A stretch of 64,000 bases of DNA from Oscillospiraceae bacterium (GTDB taxonomy: Bacteria > Bacillota > Clostridia > Oscillospirales > CAG-272). Location: assembly GCA_015064585.1 (NCBI GenBank), contig SVRY01000006.1, positions 1-64,000 of the forward strand. Reading direction: 5' to 3'. A program made the position numbers and the translations under genes. Positions within the stretch are counted from its first letter, which is position 1. Every line of letters starts with the position of its first letter. Below, piece by piece: positions 47,676 through 57,453 of this stretch. The notes under the pieces were generated by a model. That model saw nothing but the letters and a program-made list of their open reading frames with translations. It ran no database searches and was not told the DNA's origin.

Positions 47676-48392
47676 ATGTTTTTCAGACAAAATGAGAAAT
47701 TCCCCGATCAGAAATCTGAACACGGGGTAAGACATATTGCTTTCATCATGGATGGAAACGGTAGATGGGCGAAGAAACGGGGAATGCCCAGAGAATTCGG
47801 TCATCGGGAAGGAGCCAAGGCTTTCCAGCGTGTTGTGGAGTATTGCGGCGATATTGGCATTGAATATGTTACGGTATATGCTTTCTCCACCGAAAATTGG
47901 AAAAGACCTGAAAATGAAGTGAAAGCAATCATGCAATTGTTTACCGAATATATGTCGGAGGCATTTCGGGTATTTGCTGAAAAGGGATTACGGATTCGTT
48001 TTATCGGAGACCGTTCCCGTTTTGATGCTGATCTGCTTTGTGAAATGAATCGGTTAGAACAGGATTCCAAAGATAATAAAAAAGTACTGAATGTCGCTTT
48101 TAATTATGGTGGCAGAGAAGATATTCTGCATGCTGTGAAAGTATTGGCGTCGGAAGGAAAAGATTTTACCGAGGAAAACCTGACAGTGGCACTTTATACA
48201 GAGCAGTGTCCCGAGCCGGATTTAATTGTGCGTACCGGTGGAGAAATGCGAATTTCTAATTTCCTTCTTTGGCAGTCAGCTTATGCGGAACTGTATTTTA
48301 CCGATACCCTTTGGCCCGATATGCAGGAAAAAGATGTGGACGCGGCAGTCGCAGAATTTGCGCGTCGTAACCGCAGGTTCGGCGGTGTCTGA
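47676..48392 (+). CDS. uppS: Isoprenyl transferase (undecaprenyl diphosphate synthase)
   Basis: A 238-residue cis-prenyltransferase making the lipid carrier for wall synthesis. It has RHIAFIMDGNGRWAKKRGMPREFGHREGA with the catalytic Asp, VTVYAFSTENWKRP, LNVAFNYGGREDI, and DLIVRTGGEMRISNFLLWQSAYAELYF. The glutamate at the RTGGEMRIS position is family-typical. It is part of the frr-uppS-cdsA-dxr run; cdsA starts 22 bases downstream. Confidence 0.96.
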   Translation: MFFRQNEKFPDQKSEHGVRHIAFIMDGNGRWAKKRGMPREFGHREGAKAFQRVVEYCGDIGIEYVTVYAFSTENWKRPENEVKAIMQLFTEYMSEAFRVFAEKGLRIRFIGDRSRFDADLLCEMNRLEQDSKDNKKVLNVAFNYGGREDILHAVKVLASEGKDFTEENLTVALYTEQCPEPDLIVRTGGEMRISNFLLWQSAYAELYFTDTLWPDMQEKDVDAAVAEFARRNRRFGGV

Positions 48393-48414
48393 AAATTCGG
48401 AAAGGATAAAGACT

Positions 48415-49251
48415 ATGAAAACAAGAATCATCACGGCTTTGATTGCTTTATGCTTGTTTTTGCCGTTTCTCTATTTTTCCGATACACTTGCATTTTTGGT
48501 TTTGATACAATTGCTTGCATTTGTTTCAACCTATGAAATATTGCGTTGTATTGGACTTGATAAACACAAAGCACTTGCTATTCCTTGCTATATAGTATCA
48601 ATTTTGGTACCGTATTTTTGCCGCTATTCTGAAAAAATGTATTGCGGTCGTATGGAGATAATATTCCTCATCTTTTTTGTGCTTGCATTTTATATGTTGT
48701 CAGCCGGTGTGTTTTATCGCGGAAAAGTTGACCTCTCTTCGATTGGCACGCTGTTGACAATGGAAATGTATGTGGTATTCGCCGTCAGTTCTATCCTACT
48801 TTTGCGTGATATGCGTTTTGGTCAGTATGTGTACTTGTTGGTATTTATATCTGCATGGGTAACCGATACGGGCGCATATTTTGTGGGAAAGAGCCTGGGG
48901 CGTCATAAGCTGATCCCCGAAGTCAGCCCCAAAAAGACAATTGAGGGTGCTGTGGGCGGTTTTGTTGTAGGTGTTATTGGGCTTGTGATCTACGGTGCTG
49001 TGATTGGCAGTATATCGTACGCAACACCGCAATATTTGTATTTAGCAATTGCGGGCGGTGTTATGTCGCTGGTATCTATGCTGGGTGACCTGATTGCATC
49101 GCTTTTGAAACGGCATTTCGGAATAAAAGACTTTGGATGGATATTGCCGGGTCATGGCGGCGTTCTGGATCGATTCGATTCAGTATTTGCCACAGCCCCT
49201 TTCCTCTTTTTCCTGTATTATTTTATTCCCGACTTTGCGCTGTTTATTTAA
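48415..49251 (+). CDS. cdsA: Phosphatidate cytidylyltransferase
   Basis: A 278-residue integral membrane enzyme making CDP-diacylglycerol from CTP and phosphatidate. It has about seven or eight hydrophobic segments. The C-terminal signature SLLKRHFGIKDFGWILPGHGGVLDRFDS is a textbook CdsA motif. WVTDTGAYFVGKSLGRHKLIPEVSPKKTIEGAVGG precedes it. The start at 48415 has GGAAAGGAT upstream; longer frames lie inside uppS. A hairpin terminator separates it from dxr. Confidence 0.95.
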   Translation: MKTRIITALIALCLFLPFLYFSDTLAFLVLIQLLAFVSTYEILRCIGLDKHKALAIPCYIVSILVPYFCRYSEKMYCGRMEIIFLIFFVLAFYMLSAGVFYRGKVDLSSIGTLLTMEMYVVFAVSSILLLRDMRFGQYVYLLVFISAWVTDTGAYFVGKSLGRHKLIPEVSPKKTIEGAVGGFVVGVIGLVIYGAVIGSISYATPQYLYLAIAGGVMSLVSMLGDLIASLLKRHFGIKDFGWILPGHGGVLDRFDSVFATAPFLFFLYYFIPDFALFI

Positions 49252-49258
49252 CAAATTC

Positions 49259-49290
49259 GGGGTTGTTGCTTGGCAACAACCCCTCTGTTT
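49259..49290 (+). terminator. Terminator between cdsA and dxr
   Basis: GGGGTTGTTGC pairs with GCAACAACCCC around a three-base loop, followed by TCTGTTTATT. It may only partly stop transcription, since the genes of the run continue 29 bases later. Confidence 0.65.
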
Positions 49291-49318
49291 ATTATAGATG
49301 TATTTTATGAGGGAATGT

Positions 49319-50461
49319 ATGAGAATTGCAATTTTGGGATCTACTGGTTCCATTGGACGGCAGACGGCGGATGTGGCGGCGTTTCACGGTTATGAAGTGG
49401 AAGCCATTTGTGCTGCGCGCAGTATTGATATTTTAGAAGAGCAGATTCGTCGTTTTTCCGTAAAGTATTGCGGCGTTTTTGATTCCAAGGCGGCGAATGA
49501 TTTAAAAGAACGCATTTCGGATACCAAAACACGTATATTTGCGGGTGAAGAGGGTATCTTGGAGATGATTGATCTTTTGACTTGTGATACAGTGGTCAAC
49601 GCTATTGTCGGAAAAGCAGGTTTGCTTCCTACATTGGCGGTGATACGAAAAGGCATCACATTGGCACTGGCAAACAAAGAGTCGCTTGTTTGTGCGGGTG
49701 AACTGGTGATGTCTGAGGCGGAACGCATGGGTGTTTCTATTTTGCCGGTTGACAGCGAACACAGTGCGATCTTTCAGTGTTTACACGCGGGCAGGCGCCA
49801 GGATCTGAAAAAAATCCTGCTAACGGCATCCGGAGGGCCTTTTTGGGGAAAAACGAAAGAAGAACTGGAAAACTGTACCCTTGCAATGGCGTTGGCACAT
49901 CCCACTTGGAGTATGGGGGCTAAAATTACGGTGGACAGCGCTACCTTAATGAATAAAGGCTTTGAGGTCATTGAGGCGATCCATCTATTCAATGTGAAGC
50001 CTTCGGAAATTGAAGTGTTGGTGCATCGTCAAAGTATTGTGCATTCCATGGTGGAATTTGCCGATCATTCGGTGATTGCACAATTGTCATTGCCTGATAT
50101 GCGGGATTGTATTCAGTATGCACTGACCTATCCCGAAAGGCATCCATCGCCTGTGGCGGAATTGGATTTGACAAAAATCGGAGCATTGACTTTCCAACAT
50201 CCCGATACAAAAGCATTTCCCATGTTGCCTTTGGCACTGCGTGCCATCACTGAGGGGGGCGTGCGCCCTGCGGCATTGAATGCCGCAAACGAGGCGGCAG
50301 TGGCACTGTTCCTTGCAGGTAAGATTCGATTTGTTGAAATTTTTTCACTGGTGACCGATGCGGTAAATGCCGCACCAATGATAAAAAAACCAAATTTAGC
50401 GGATATTTTAAACGCATCCGATGCTGCTTTTGCGCATGTGCAGATGGCAGTAGGCGGATAG
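49319..50461 (+). CDS. dxr: 1-deoxy-D-xylulose 5-phosphate reductoisomerase
   Basis: A 380-residue NADPH-dependent enzyme of the non-mevalonate isoprenoid pathway. It has RIAILGSTGSIGRQTADVA, ALANKESLVCAGELVMSEA, LPVDSEHSAIFQCL, ILLTASGGPFWG and MGAKITVDSATLMNKGFEVIEAIHLF. GAGGG lies five bases before the ATG at 49319. With ispG downstream it supplies isoprenoid precursors. Confidence 0.97.
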   Translation: MRIAILGSTGSIGRQTADVAAFHGYEVEAICAARSIDILEEQIRRFSVKYCGVFDSKAANDLKERISDTKTRIFAGEEGILEMIDLLTCDTVVNAIVGKAGLLPTLAVIRKGITLALANKESLVCAGELVMSEAERMGVSILPVDSEHSAIFQCLHAGRRQDLKKILLTASGGPFWGKTKEELENCTLAMALAHPTWSMGAKITVDSATLMNKGFEVIEAIHLFNVKPSEIEVLVHRQSIVHSMVEFADHSVIAQLSLPDMRDCIQYALTYPERHPSPVAELDLTKIGALTFQHPDTKAFPMLPLALRAITEGGVRPAALNAANEAAVALFLAGKIRFVEIFSLVTDAVNAAPMIKKPNLADILNASDAAFAHVQMAVGG

Positions 50462-50473
50462 TTAGGAGGCGTT

Positions 50474-51505
50474 TTGCTAACACTTTTACTTACTGTTCTG
50501 ATTTTTGGCTGCTTAATTCTGATCCATGAATTGGGTCACTATTTGTTTGCCCGACTGTTTGATGTTGCTATCACTGAGTTTGCTGTGGGAATGGGTCCAA
50601 AATTGTTTTCCCGCGTATCTAAAAAGACAGGTATTCGTTATTCTTTGCGACTGATTCCGTTTGGCGGTTATGTCAGCATGGTGGGAGAGGATGAGGCATC
50701 GGAGGATGATCGCGCGTTTTGCAATAAGGCAACATGGAAGCGAATGATCATAACAGTGGCAGGTGCGACGATGAATCTTTTGCTTGGCTTTATTTTAATG
50801 ACAGGTTATGTCAGCACTTACCCGATGTACGGCACTACGGTACTTGCCGATTTGGAGAATAGTGTATTAAAAGAGCATGCTCAGGTGGGGGATGAGATCG
50901 TTGAGATCGATGGTCATAATGTTTATACAGCCAATGATCTGATCTATGAGATATTTCGCCTTGGCGTTGAGCCTGTAGATGTTGTCCTTTTACGCGACGG
51001 TAAAGAAATCATTGTTGAAAATGTTCAGTTCCCCGTAACCAATGAAAATGGAATTGCTGCCGGTATGTATGATTTTAAAATATACGGCAAAGAGAAATCC
51101 TTTGGAGAAGTACTGCGTCAATCGGTTTTTCAGTCCAGGCTTTCCGGAAAAATGGTATATGAGTCGCTGTGGGATCTTATGACCGGCAGATATGGCATGG
51201 AGGCAGTTTCCGGCCCTATCGGAACGGGAGAAGTGATCGGAGAAGCGGTGCAAAATGATAGAGAAACCGGCGGATACAGTCTACTGTATTTGTGCGCGGT
51301 GATTACTATCAACCTTGGAATTTTTAATTTGCTTCCGATTCCTGCGTTGGATGGCGGCAGATTGTTCTTCCAATTGATCGAATTGATACGCAGAAAGCCT
51401 ATTAACCGTAAATATGAAGGGTATATCCATGCAGCCGGTATGGCACTGCTCCTTTTACTGATGGCTCTTATTACTTTTAAAGATATTATAAAACTATTTA
51501 CGTAA
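50474..51505 (+). CDS. rseP: RIP zinc metalloprotease (RseP/RasP)
   Basis: A 343-residue site-2 protease. The N-terminal TM helix carries LILIHELGHYLFARLF (zinc HExxH). FAVGMGPKLFS and IPFGGYVSMVGED follow, then a PDZ domain at about 115-200 and the C-terminal INLGIFNLLPIPALDGGRLFF with the third ligand. Such proteases cleave anti-sigma factors and signal-peptide remnants in the membrane. The start is a TTG four bases after AGGAGG. It follows dxr by 12 bases. Confidence 0.94.
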   Translation: MLTLLLTVLIFGCLILIHELGHYLFARLFDVAITEFAVGMGPKLFSRVSKKTGIRYSLRLIPFGGYVSMVGEDEASEDDRAFCNKATWKRMIITVAGATMNLLLGFILMTGYVSTYPMYGTTVLADLENSVLKEHAQVGDEIVEIDGHNVYTANDLIYEIFRLGVEPVDVVLLRDGKEIIVENVQFPVTNENGIAAGMYDFKIYGKEKSFGEVLRQSVFQSRLSGKMVYESLWDLMTGRYGMEAVSGPIGTGEVIGEAVQNDRETGGYSLLYLCAVITINLGIFNLLPIPALDGGRLFFQLIELIRRKPINRKYEGYIHAAGMALLLLLMALITFKDIIKLFT

Positions 51506-51518
51506 AGAGATGAAGAGT

Positions 51519-52592
51519 ATGACTAATTACAATCAAATTCGCAGAAAATCAAAAGAGATCAAAATCGGAAAGATTGCCATTGGGGGAAATAATCCCATTG
51601 CAGTACAATCGATGGTGAATGTCAGCGGTTATGATGCGGTCTATTCTCAAATGAAAGAACTGGAAATGGCAGGGTGCGATATTATACGCATGACTGTGCC
51701 TGATGCAGATGCGGTAAAGGTGCTTGCCAAATTAAAGGAATCTGATTTGACCATGCCCATTGTGGCGGATATTCACTTTGATTATCGCATGGCAATTGAA
51801 GCTGCAATGGCAGGCGCCGATAAGATCCGTATCAATCCCGGTAATATCGGGTCGGAAGATCGGGTAAAAGCCGTGGTGAATGTTTGTCGTGCCAAAAATG
51901 TACCTATTCGAGTGGGCGTTAACAGCGGCTCGCTTGCCAAGTCTAAGCTTGAGGCGTTTGGCAGGGCAAGTGCTGCGGCGCTGGCGGAAAGCGCATTGGA
52001 AAACGTCAGATTGCTTGAAAAATATGATTTTGACGGAATTGTGGTGGCAGTGAAATCCTCTTCTCCGTATACCATGGTGTCTGCCAATAAGATTCTTGCC
52101 GATGCTTGCAAGTATCCGATTCACTTGGGGGTGACCGAAGCCGGAACCCGTCATGGAGGTATTTTGAAAAGCGCCGCCGGAATTGGCGGTATGTTGTTAC
52201 AGGGGATTGGTGATACGATCCGTATTTCGTTGACCGATAGACCTGTGGAAGAAGTAAAGGAAGGTATTGCGCTTTTAAAATCCCTTTCTTTTTACAGTAA
52301 GCCTACGTTGGATATTGTTTCTTGTCCCACTTGCGGCAGAACAAAAATTGATATTATCTCACTTGCCGCGGAATTTGAAGAACGGACCGCAGGCATTGCG
52401 CTGAAGCAAAACTGCAAGGTGGCAATTATGGGATGTGTTGTAAATGGGCCCGGAGAAGCGGGAGATGCAGATTTCGGAATTGCGGGCGGCGTTGGCGAGG
52501 CAGTTTTATTTAAAAAAGGCAAGATTGTATGTAAAATACCGGAAGATTGCATTGTTTCGACATTGCTTGGTGAACTTGAACAGTATAAGTAA
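51519..52592 (+). CDS. ispG: (E)-4-hydroxy-3-methylbut-2-enyl-diphosphate synthase
   Basis: A 4Fe-4S enzyme of the MEP pathway (357 residues from MTNYNQIRRKSKEIKIG). It has NPIAVQSMVNVSGYD, IVADIHFDYRMAIEA, KIRINPGNIGSEDRVKAVV, LGVTEAGTRHGGILKSAAGIG, and the cluster ligands in DIVSCPTCGRTKIDI and KVAIMGCVVNGPGEAGDADFG. Two ATGs compete (51510 and 51519); AAAGAG is nine bases before the second and abuts the first, so I use the second. Confidence 0.96.
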   Translation: MTNYNQIRRKSKEIKIGKIAIGGNNPIAVQSMVNVSGYDAVYSQMKELEMAGCDIIRMTVPDADAVKVLAKLKESDLTMPIVADIHFDYRMAIEAAMAGADKIRINPGNIGSEDRVKAVVNVCRAKNVPIRVGVNSGSLAKSKLEAFGRASAAALAESALENVRLLEKYDFDGIVVAVKSSSPYTMVSANKILADACKYPIHLGVTEAGTRHGGILKSAAGIGGMLLQGIGDTIRISLTDRPVEEVKEGIALLKSLSFYSKPTLDIVSCPTCGRTKIDIISLAAEFEERTAGIALKQNCKVAIMGCVVNGPGEAGDADFGIAGGVGEAVLFKKGKIVCKIPEDCIVSTLLGELEQYK

Positions 52593-52600
52593 GGATACGT

Positions 52601-55600
52601 ATGACCGAAGAAAAGAATTTTTTTACGCTGTTTGCCAGATACCATCCCAAAGATGAATTGGCGGAAATACTGGCGCAGGCAAAAGATATTGTACGGCGGC
52701 TGGATGCAGACCGCCGTATTGTTGAAGTAACTTGCCGCTTTCCCAAACTGATTGATAAAAGTAAGATCTACCGTATTGAAAAAGAGATAGAAGAGGCATA
52801 TCAGCTCACACGGTGTATCATGCTGACTCGCTACGATGCGCAGCTCTTCACGCCTGAATATCTCCCTCAGATCATTGAGGAGGCCAAACGTGTCAAAGCG
52901 GTATCCAATGGCTTTTTGGATGATTGTAAGATCTTGGTGGAAGGGACTGATATTACCTTTTTCATTGCCTATGGAGGCGGCAGTGTGGGACTTTTGGAAC
53001 GGGCAAAGGCTTCCGAAATGCTGGAAAATATTATTCGTTCTGAATTTGGGATTGATACCAAAGTACATATCCGCATGAGCGAAACCGCAGGTGGATATGA
53101 ACAGTACCAACAAGCCATGAATTCCCGATTGTTGGATATTCGTAAAACCGAGCAATCTGCCAAAGCGGCTGCAAAAGTGCAGGCAGAAAAAGCGGCGGCA
53201 GAGACGGAAGCGATGAAAGAACCGCCCAAAAAACGCGTTACCATGGTAAAAGAAGGGGATGAAATGCCGCAGGCGACACTTGGTGCCCAAGAGGGGATCT
53301 ACCGTGTGGGGAATATGACCTTTGATCTGCGCAGTCCCGAGTACATATACGGGGAGGGTAAAATAACTTCTTCTCCCACACCGCTTGGGGCAATTACAGG
53401 TGCGGCGCGCAGTTTGCTGGTTTGCGGACAGGTCAACTCCTTTGACGCACGCGCTAACAAAGGAGAAACCAAGCTGATCCTTTCTATCGGTATTACCGAC
53501 AATCAAAGCTCCATCAATGTAAAACTCGTTATGGATAAAGAAGAGGGCGATGGGCTTGCTGCCATGATCCGCAAAAGCGGCAGAACGATACGCCGCGGCG
53601 TGCAGGAGGTTGTGACGGTATATAGCATGGTGCTGGCTGTACATGGTTATGCCAAAGAGGATAAATTTGACGGCGAACTGGCAATTACGCCTTCTGCCAT
53701 TGCCAAGATAACCAAAATTGATCGAATGGATACTGCCCCGGAAAAACGCGTAGAATTGCATATGCATACCAACTTGTCTACAATGGATGCGCTGATTTTT
53801 CCCGAATTTGCGGTAGATACTGCTGAGCGATGGGGATGGGATTGCCTTGCGGTTACAGACCACGGTAATGCACAAGCATATCCGTTGATGCTTGACTATA
53901 CCGTGAAAAAAAATATCAAGATCTTATACGGTATGGAGGCTTATTATGTAGATGATACGGCGCGGGCTGTATACGGAGATCAGAATTCGTCTTTTGATAC
54001 CGATGAATTTGTTGTCTTTGATATTGAAACCACCGGGCTTTCGGTAACGACCTGTAAGATCACCGAGATCGGGGCGGTGAAGGTTAAAAATGGAGAAGTG
54101 TTGGAACGGTTTAACACTTTTGTTGACCCTGAGGGGCATATTCCCGAGGAAATCACCAAGCTGACCGGTATTACCGATGAAATGGTGGTAGGTGCACCGT
54201 CACAGCTGGAGGCTGTACAGGCGTTTTTGCAATTTGCGGGCAATTGTCTCTTGATTGCGCATAACGCAACCTTCGATATCGGCTTTATCCGCCGTGTTTG
54301 CGAACTGAACAAGATCCCTTTTCCGTATAGCTATCTGGATACGGTTCCGCTGGCGCGGTTTGTGGCGCCGGAACTAAAAAAATACAAATTGGATTCATTG
54401 GCAGAGCATTACGGTCTAGGTGATTTCAACCACCACAGAGCCAGCGATGATGCGGAAATGCTTGCTATGATCGTCTTTAAAATGGTGGAACAATTGAGGC
54501 GCGAAGGCGTACACACTATTGCGGAAATGAATGCCGCTATGAGTGATAAGGCTGATCCGCTCAAATTAAAGCCATATCATATGATCCTGTTTGCCAAAAA
54601 TCTTGTGGGACTGAAAAATCTTTATAAGATTATATCCATGAGTTATCTAAACTATTACCACCGCGTGCCTCGCGTGCCCCGTACGGTATTGGATGCACAC
54701 AGGGAAGGTATTATCGTCGGTTCCGCCTGTGAAGCGGGCGAAGTATACAATGCTCTGCTTGCCGGCAACAAAACAGCGGATGAGATTAAAAAAATCGCAT
54801 CGTATTACGATTATTTGGAGATTCAGCCCCTTTGTAATAACCGTTTCCTTGTGGAAAACGGCACTGTTTCGGGGGATGAGGATCTAAGAGAGATCAACCG
54901 ACGTATTTGCCGCTTGGGTGAGGAGCTGGGGAAACCGGTCGTTGCTACCTGCGATGCGCATTTTCTCAACAAAGAGGACGATATTTACCGTCAGATCCTG
55001 CAAAAAGGCATGAAATTCGCCGATGCTGACCGTGAAAGCGGTTTGTATTTGCGTACCACCGAAGAAATGCTGGAGGAATTCTCCTATTTGGGTGAAGAGA
55101 AGGCATATGAAGTGGTTGTAACCAACACCCGCATGATCGCGGATTCCATTGACAAAATGCGCCCGATTCCCGACGGTGCTTTTACGCCCAAAATGCCGGG
55201 CGCGGAGGAAGATCTGCAGAATATGTGCTGGGAACGGGCGATGAATATGTATGGCTATAACGGACAGATCCCCGAAATAGTCTCCAAGCGTCTTGCTAAG
55301 GAACTGGATTCTATTATCAAAAACGGCTTTGCCGTACTGTATATGATCGCGCAGAAACTGGTGTGGTACAGCGAATCGGAAGGCTACCTTGTGGGCTCCC
55401 GCGGTTCTGTCGGTTCTTCTTTCGTTGCTACTATGGCAGGTATTTCGGAAGTAAATCCCCTGCCGCCCCATTACCGTTGTCCGGCTTGCCGTTACAGTGA
55501 GTTTATTGAAGACGGATCGGTGGGAAGCGGGTTTGACCTTCCTGACCGTAATTGCCCCAAGTGTGGCGGCAAAATGACGCAGGACGGACATGATATTCCC

Positions 55601-57064
55601 TTTGAAACCTTTCTTGGCTTCAAGGGCGATAAATCTCCCGATATAGACTTGAATTTCTCGGGCGAAGTGCAGGGAAGGGTACATAAATACACCGAAGATT
55701 TGTTCGGTTCGGAAAACGTGTTCAAAGCAGGGACGCTTGGTACCCTTGCATCCAAGACTGCCTATGGATATGTTATGAAGTATTTGGATGAAAAGGGAAT
55801 TTCGGTCAATTCTGCAGAAGTTAACCGATTGGTCAATGGCTGTGTGGGGGTCAAACGCACCACAGGTCAGCATCCCGGCGGTATTGTTGTTATTCCCAGA
55901 GAATATGATGTGTATGATTTTACCCCGGTACAGCACCCTGCTGATGATCCCAATTCGGATATTGTTACCACCCATTTCCCGTTTGCATTCCTGCATGACA
56001 CCATTTTGAAACTGGATGAGTTGGGACACGATATTCCTACCAAATATAAATGGCTGGAGCGATTCTCGGATCTTTCGGTGATGGATGTTCCCATGAACGA
56101 CCCTGCGGTTTATCGTTTGTTTACCTCTCTGGAAACACTGGGACTGAAACAGGGGGATATTGATTGTAACGTAGGAACCTATGGACTGCCCGAATTTGGA
56201 ACCCGCTTCTCTCAGAAGATGTTGGAGGATGCGCAACCTAAAAACTTTGCGGATCTTTTGCAGATTTCGGGACTTTCTCACGGGACTGACGTTTGGACAG
56301 GCAATGCACAGGATCTGATCAAATCGGGTACTTGTACTATTTCCAATGTTATCGGATGTCGTGACAATATTATGATCGACTTAATTCGTTACGGACTTGA
56401 CAATCTGATGGCTTTCCAGATCATGGAAAGCGTGCGTAAGGGCAAGGGCCTGAAGCCCGAATGGGAAGAAGCGATGATTGCCAGCAATGTTCCCGAGTGG
56501 TATATCGGTTCTTGCAAGAAGATCAAGTATATGTTCCCCAAAGCCCATGCAGCGGCATACGTAATGTCGGCGATCCGCCTTGGGTGGTTTAAGGTGCATA
56601 AACCCCTTGTGTTTTATGCGGCGTATTTTTCGGTGGCGCCCGATGGATTTGTGGCAGATGTGGTAATGAAGGGACGTGCTGCGGTCAAAGCCACCATGCG
56701 TGAGATTGACGATAAGATCAAATCTAAGCAGAACAGCCAAAAGGACAATGATATTTTGTCTGCCCTGCAGCTGGTGGATGAAAGTATGGCAAGAGGTATT
56801 TCCTATTTGCCTGTGGATCTGCATCATTCAGATGCCATTCGCTTTGTTCCCGAAAACGGGCGTATTCGCATTCCTTTCAATGCTCTTGACGGGGTTGGAG
56901 AAAATGCTGCGCAAAAAATCGTGGCAGCGCGAGAGGAAAGTGAAATTTTCTCAAAGCTGGAACTGCAGGAAAGGGCAAAGCTTCCGAAATCGGTTATGGA
57001 AATTTTGGAAAATAACAATGTTTTGAAGGGGCTTTCCGAAACCAATCAGATTACGCTCTTTTAA
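52601..57064 (+). CDS. polC: DNA polymerase III alpha subunit, PolC type
   Basis: The replicative polymerase of low-GC Gram-positives, 1487 residues. Order of parts: N-terminal domains; an OB fold near 265-345; PHP start near 385 (RVELHMHTNLSTMDALI); a 3'-5' proofreading exonuclease at about 467-640 (FVVFDIETTGLSVTT, then LLIAHNATFDIGFI); the rest of PHP; and the polymerase core. A zinc motif CPACRYSE...CPKCGG lies near 960-995, followed by DKSPDIDLNFSGEVQG with the catalytic aspartates. It starts eight bases after ispG, with AAGGAT upstream. Confidence 0.97.
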   Translation: MTEEKNFFTLFARYHPKDELAEILAQAKDIVRRLDADRRIVEVTCRFPKLIDKSKIYRIEKEIEEAYQLTRCIMLTRYDAQLFTPEYLPQIIEEAKRVKAVSNGFLDDCKILVEGTDITFFIAYGGGSVGLLERAKASEMLENIIRSEFGIDTKVHIRMSETAGGYEQYQQAMNSRLLDIRKTEQSAKAAAKVQAEKAAAETEAMKEPPKKRVTMVKEGDEMPQATLGAQEGIYRVGNMTFDLRSPEYIYGEGKITSSPTPLGAITGAARSLLVCGQVNSFDARANKGETKLILSIGITDNQSSINVKLVMDKEEGDGLAAMIRKSGRTIRRGVQEVVTVYSMVLAVHGYAKEDKFDGELAITPSAIAKITKIDRMDTAPEKRVELHMHTNLSTMDALIFPEFAVDTAERWGWDCLAVTDHGNAQAYPLMLDYTVKKNIKILYGMEAYYVDDTARAVYGDQNSSFDTDEFVVFDIETTGLSVTTCKITEIGAVKVKNGEVLERFNTFVDPEGHIPEEITKLTGITDEMVVGAPSQLEAVQAFLQFAGNCLLIAHNATFDIGFIRRVCELNKIPFPYSYLDTVPLARFVAPELKKYKLDSLAEHYGLGDFNHHRASDDAEMLAMIVFKMVEQLRREGVHTIAEMNAAMSDKADPLKLKPYHMILFAKNLVGLKNLYKIISMSYLNYYHRVPRVPRTVLDAHREGIIVGSACEAGEVYNALLAGNKTADEIKKIASYYDYLEIQPLCNNRFLVENGTVSGDEDLREINRRICRLGEELGKPVVATCDAHFLNKEDDIYRQILQKGMKFADADRESGLYLRTTEEMLEEFSYLGEEKAYEVVVTNTRMIADSIDKMRPIPDGAFTPKMPGAEEDLQNMCWERAMNMYGYNGQIPEIVSKRLAKELDSIIKNGFAVLYMIAQKLVWYSESEGYLVGSRGSVGSSFVATMAGISEVNPLPPHYRCPACRYSEFIEDGSVGSGFDLPDRNCPKCGGKMTQDGHDIPFETFLGFKGDKSPDIDLNFSGEVQGRVHKYTEDLFGSENVFKAGTLGTLASKTAYGYVMKYLDEKGISVNSAEVNRLVNGCVGVKRTTGQHPGGIVVIPREYDVYDFTPVQHPADDPNSDIVTTHFPFAFLHDTILKLDELGHDIPTKYKWLERFSDLSVMDVPMNDPAVYRLFTSLETLGLKQGDIDCNVGTYGLPEFGTRFSQKMLEDAQPKNFADLLQISGLSHGTDVWTGNAQDLIKSGTCTISNVIGCRDNIMIDLIRYGLDNLMAFQIMESVRKGKGLKPEWEEAMIASNVPEWYIGSCKKIKYMFPKAHAAAYVMSAIRLGWFKVHKPLVFYAAYFSVAPDGFVADVVMKGRAAVKATMREIDDKIKSKQNSQKDNDILSALQLVDESMARGISYLPVDLHHSDAIRFVPENGRIRIPFNALDGVGENAAQKIVAAREESEIFSKLELQERAKLPKSVMEILENNNVLKGLSETNQITLF

Positions 57065-57081
57065 TAACAAAAAGGCACGAT

Positions 57082-57117
57082 TGCGCAACTTCTCTATGAG
57101 AAGTTGCGCAGTTTTAT
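57082..57117 (+). terminator. Terminator after polC
   Basis: A perfect 13-base stem, TGCGCAACTTCTC with GAGAAGTTGCGCA, then TTTTATT. Confidence 0.85.
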
Positions 57118-57285
57118 TCGCCTTTGGCGAGTTATATTGCGTTGCAGTGATATTCGGCATTCGCCGAGTGGTATTCGCTACGCGAGTTTTATGGCGAATA
57201 AAATATCACTGTGAGGCGCAACCGAACAATATCACTACACGGCGCAGCCGTATAGTATCACTCCGACGAAGTCGGAATATCACTC
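57118..57285. repeat. Array of short palindromes spaced by ATATCACT
   Basis: Successive small palindromes (TCGCC-TTT-GGCGA, TTCGGC-ATT-CGCCGA, CGC-TA-CGCG, ACGGC-GCA-GCCGT, TCCGAC-GAA-GTCGGA) alternate with TATCACT or GATATTC/TATATTG-type spacers; ATATCACT or a close variant occurs at least four times. No coding potential is seen. It fills most of the 389-base gap between polC and the next gene. Confidence 0.65.
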
Positions 57286-57314
57286 TTGCTTTCTCTGCTG
57301 ATTTTTGTTATAAT
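57286..57314 (+). promoter_or_regulatory. Promoter upstream of the DUF4304-like gene
   Basis: TTGCTT at 57286-57291 and TATAAT at 57309-57314 with a 17-base spacer. About 140 bases of leader follow. Confidence 0.6.
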
Positions 57315-57352
57315 GGGGTTAGATCGTAGGGGAGTATTCTATATGCTTTCGA

Positions 57353-57379
57353 TAGGGGCGGATATGGAATCCGCCCCTA
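57353..57379. repeat. TAGGGGCGGAT palindrome
   Basis: TAGGGGCGGAT and ATCCGCCCCTA form an 11-base stem. It resembles the outer arms of the element at 57996-58043 (GTAGGGG...CCCCTAC). It lies in the leader of the DUF4304-like gene. Confidence 0.55.
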
Positions 57380-57453
57380 CAGGGTATGGGCTTTGCCCGA
57401 AGCCTTTGTAATACAAAGGCGAAACTTGCGATAAATAAAATAGGAGGTTATCA

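Noticed and set aside
52292-53875. A 527-residue open frame on the minus strand
   Set aside because: It is antisense to ispG and polC, has no family signature or ribosome binding site, and its composition is that of an antisense shadow.
54884-56281. A 465-residue open frame on the minus strand
   Set aside because: It is entirely antisense to the polymerase core of polC and shows no recognisable domain.
57118-57285. CRISPR array
   Set aside because: The short palindromes and ATATCACT spacers are irregular and too short. No uniform repeat-spacer pattern and no cas gene are present.
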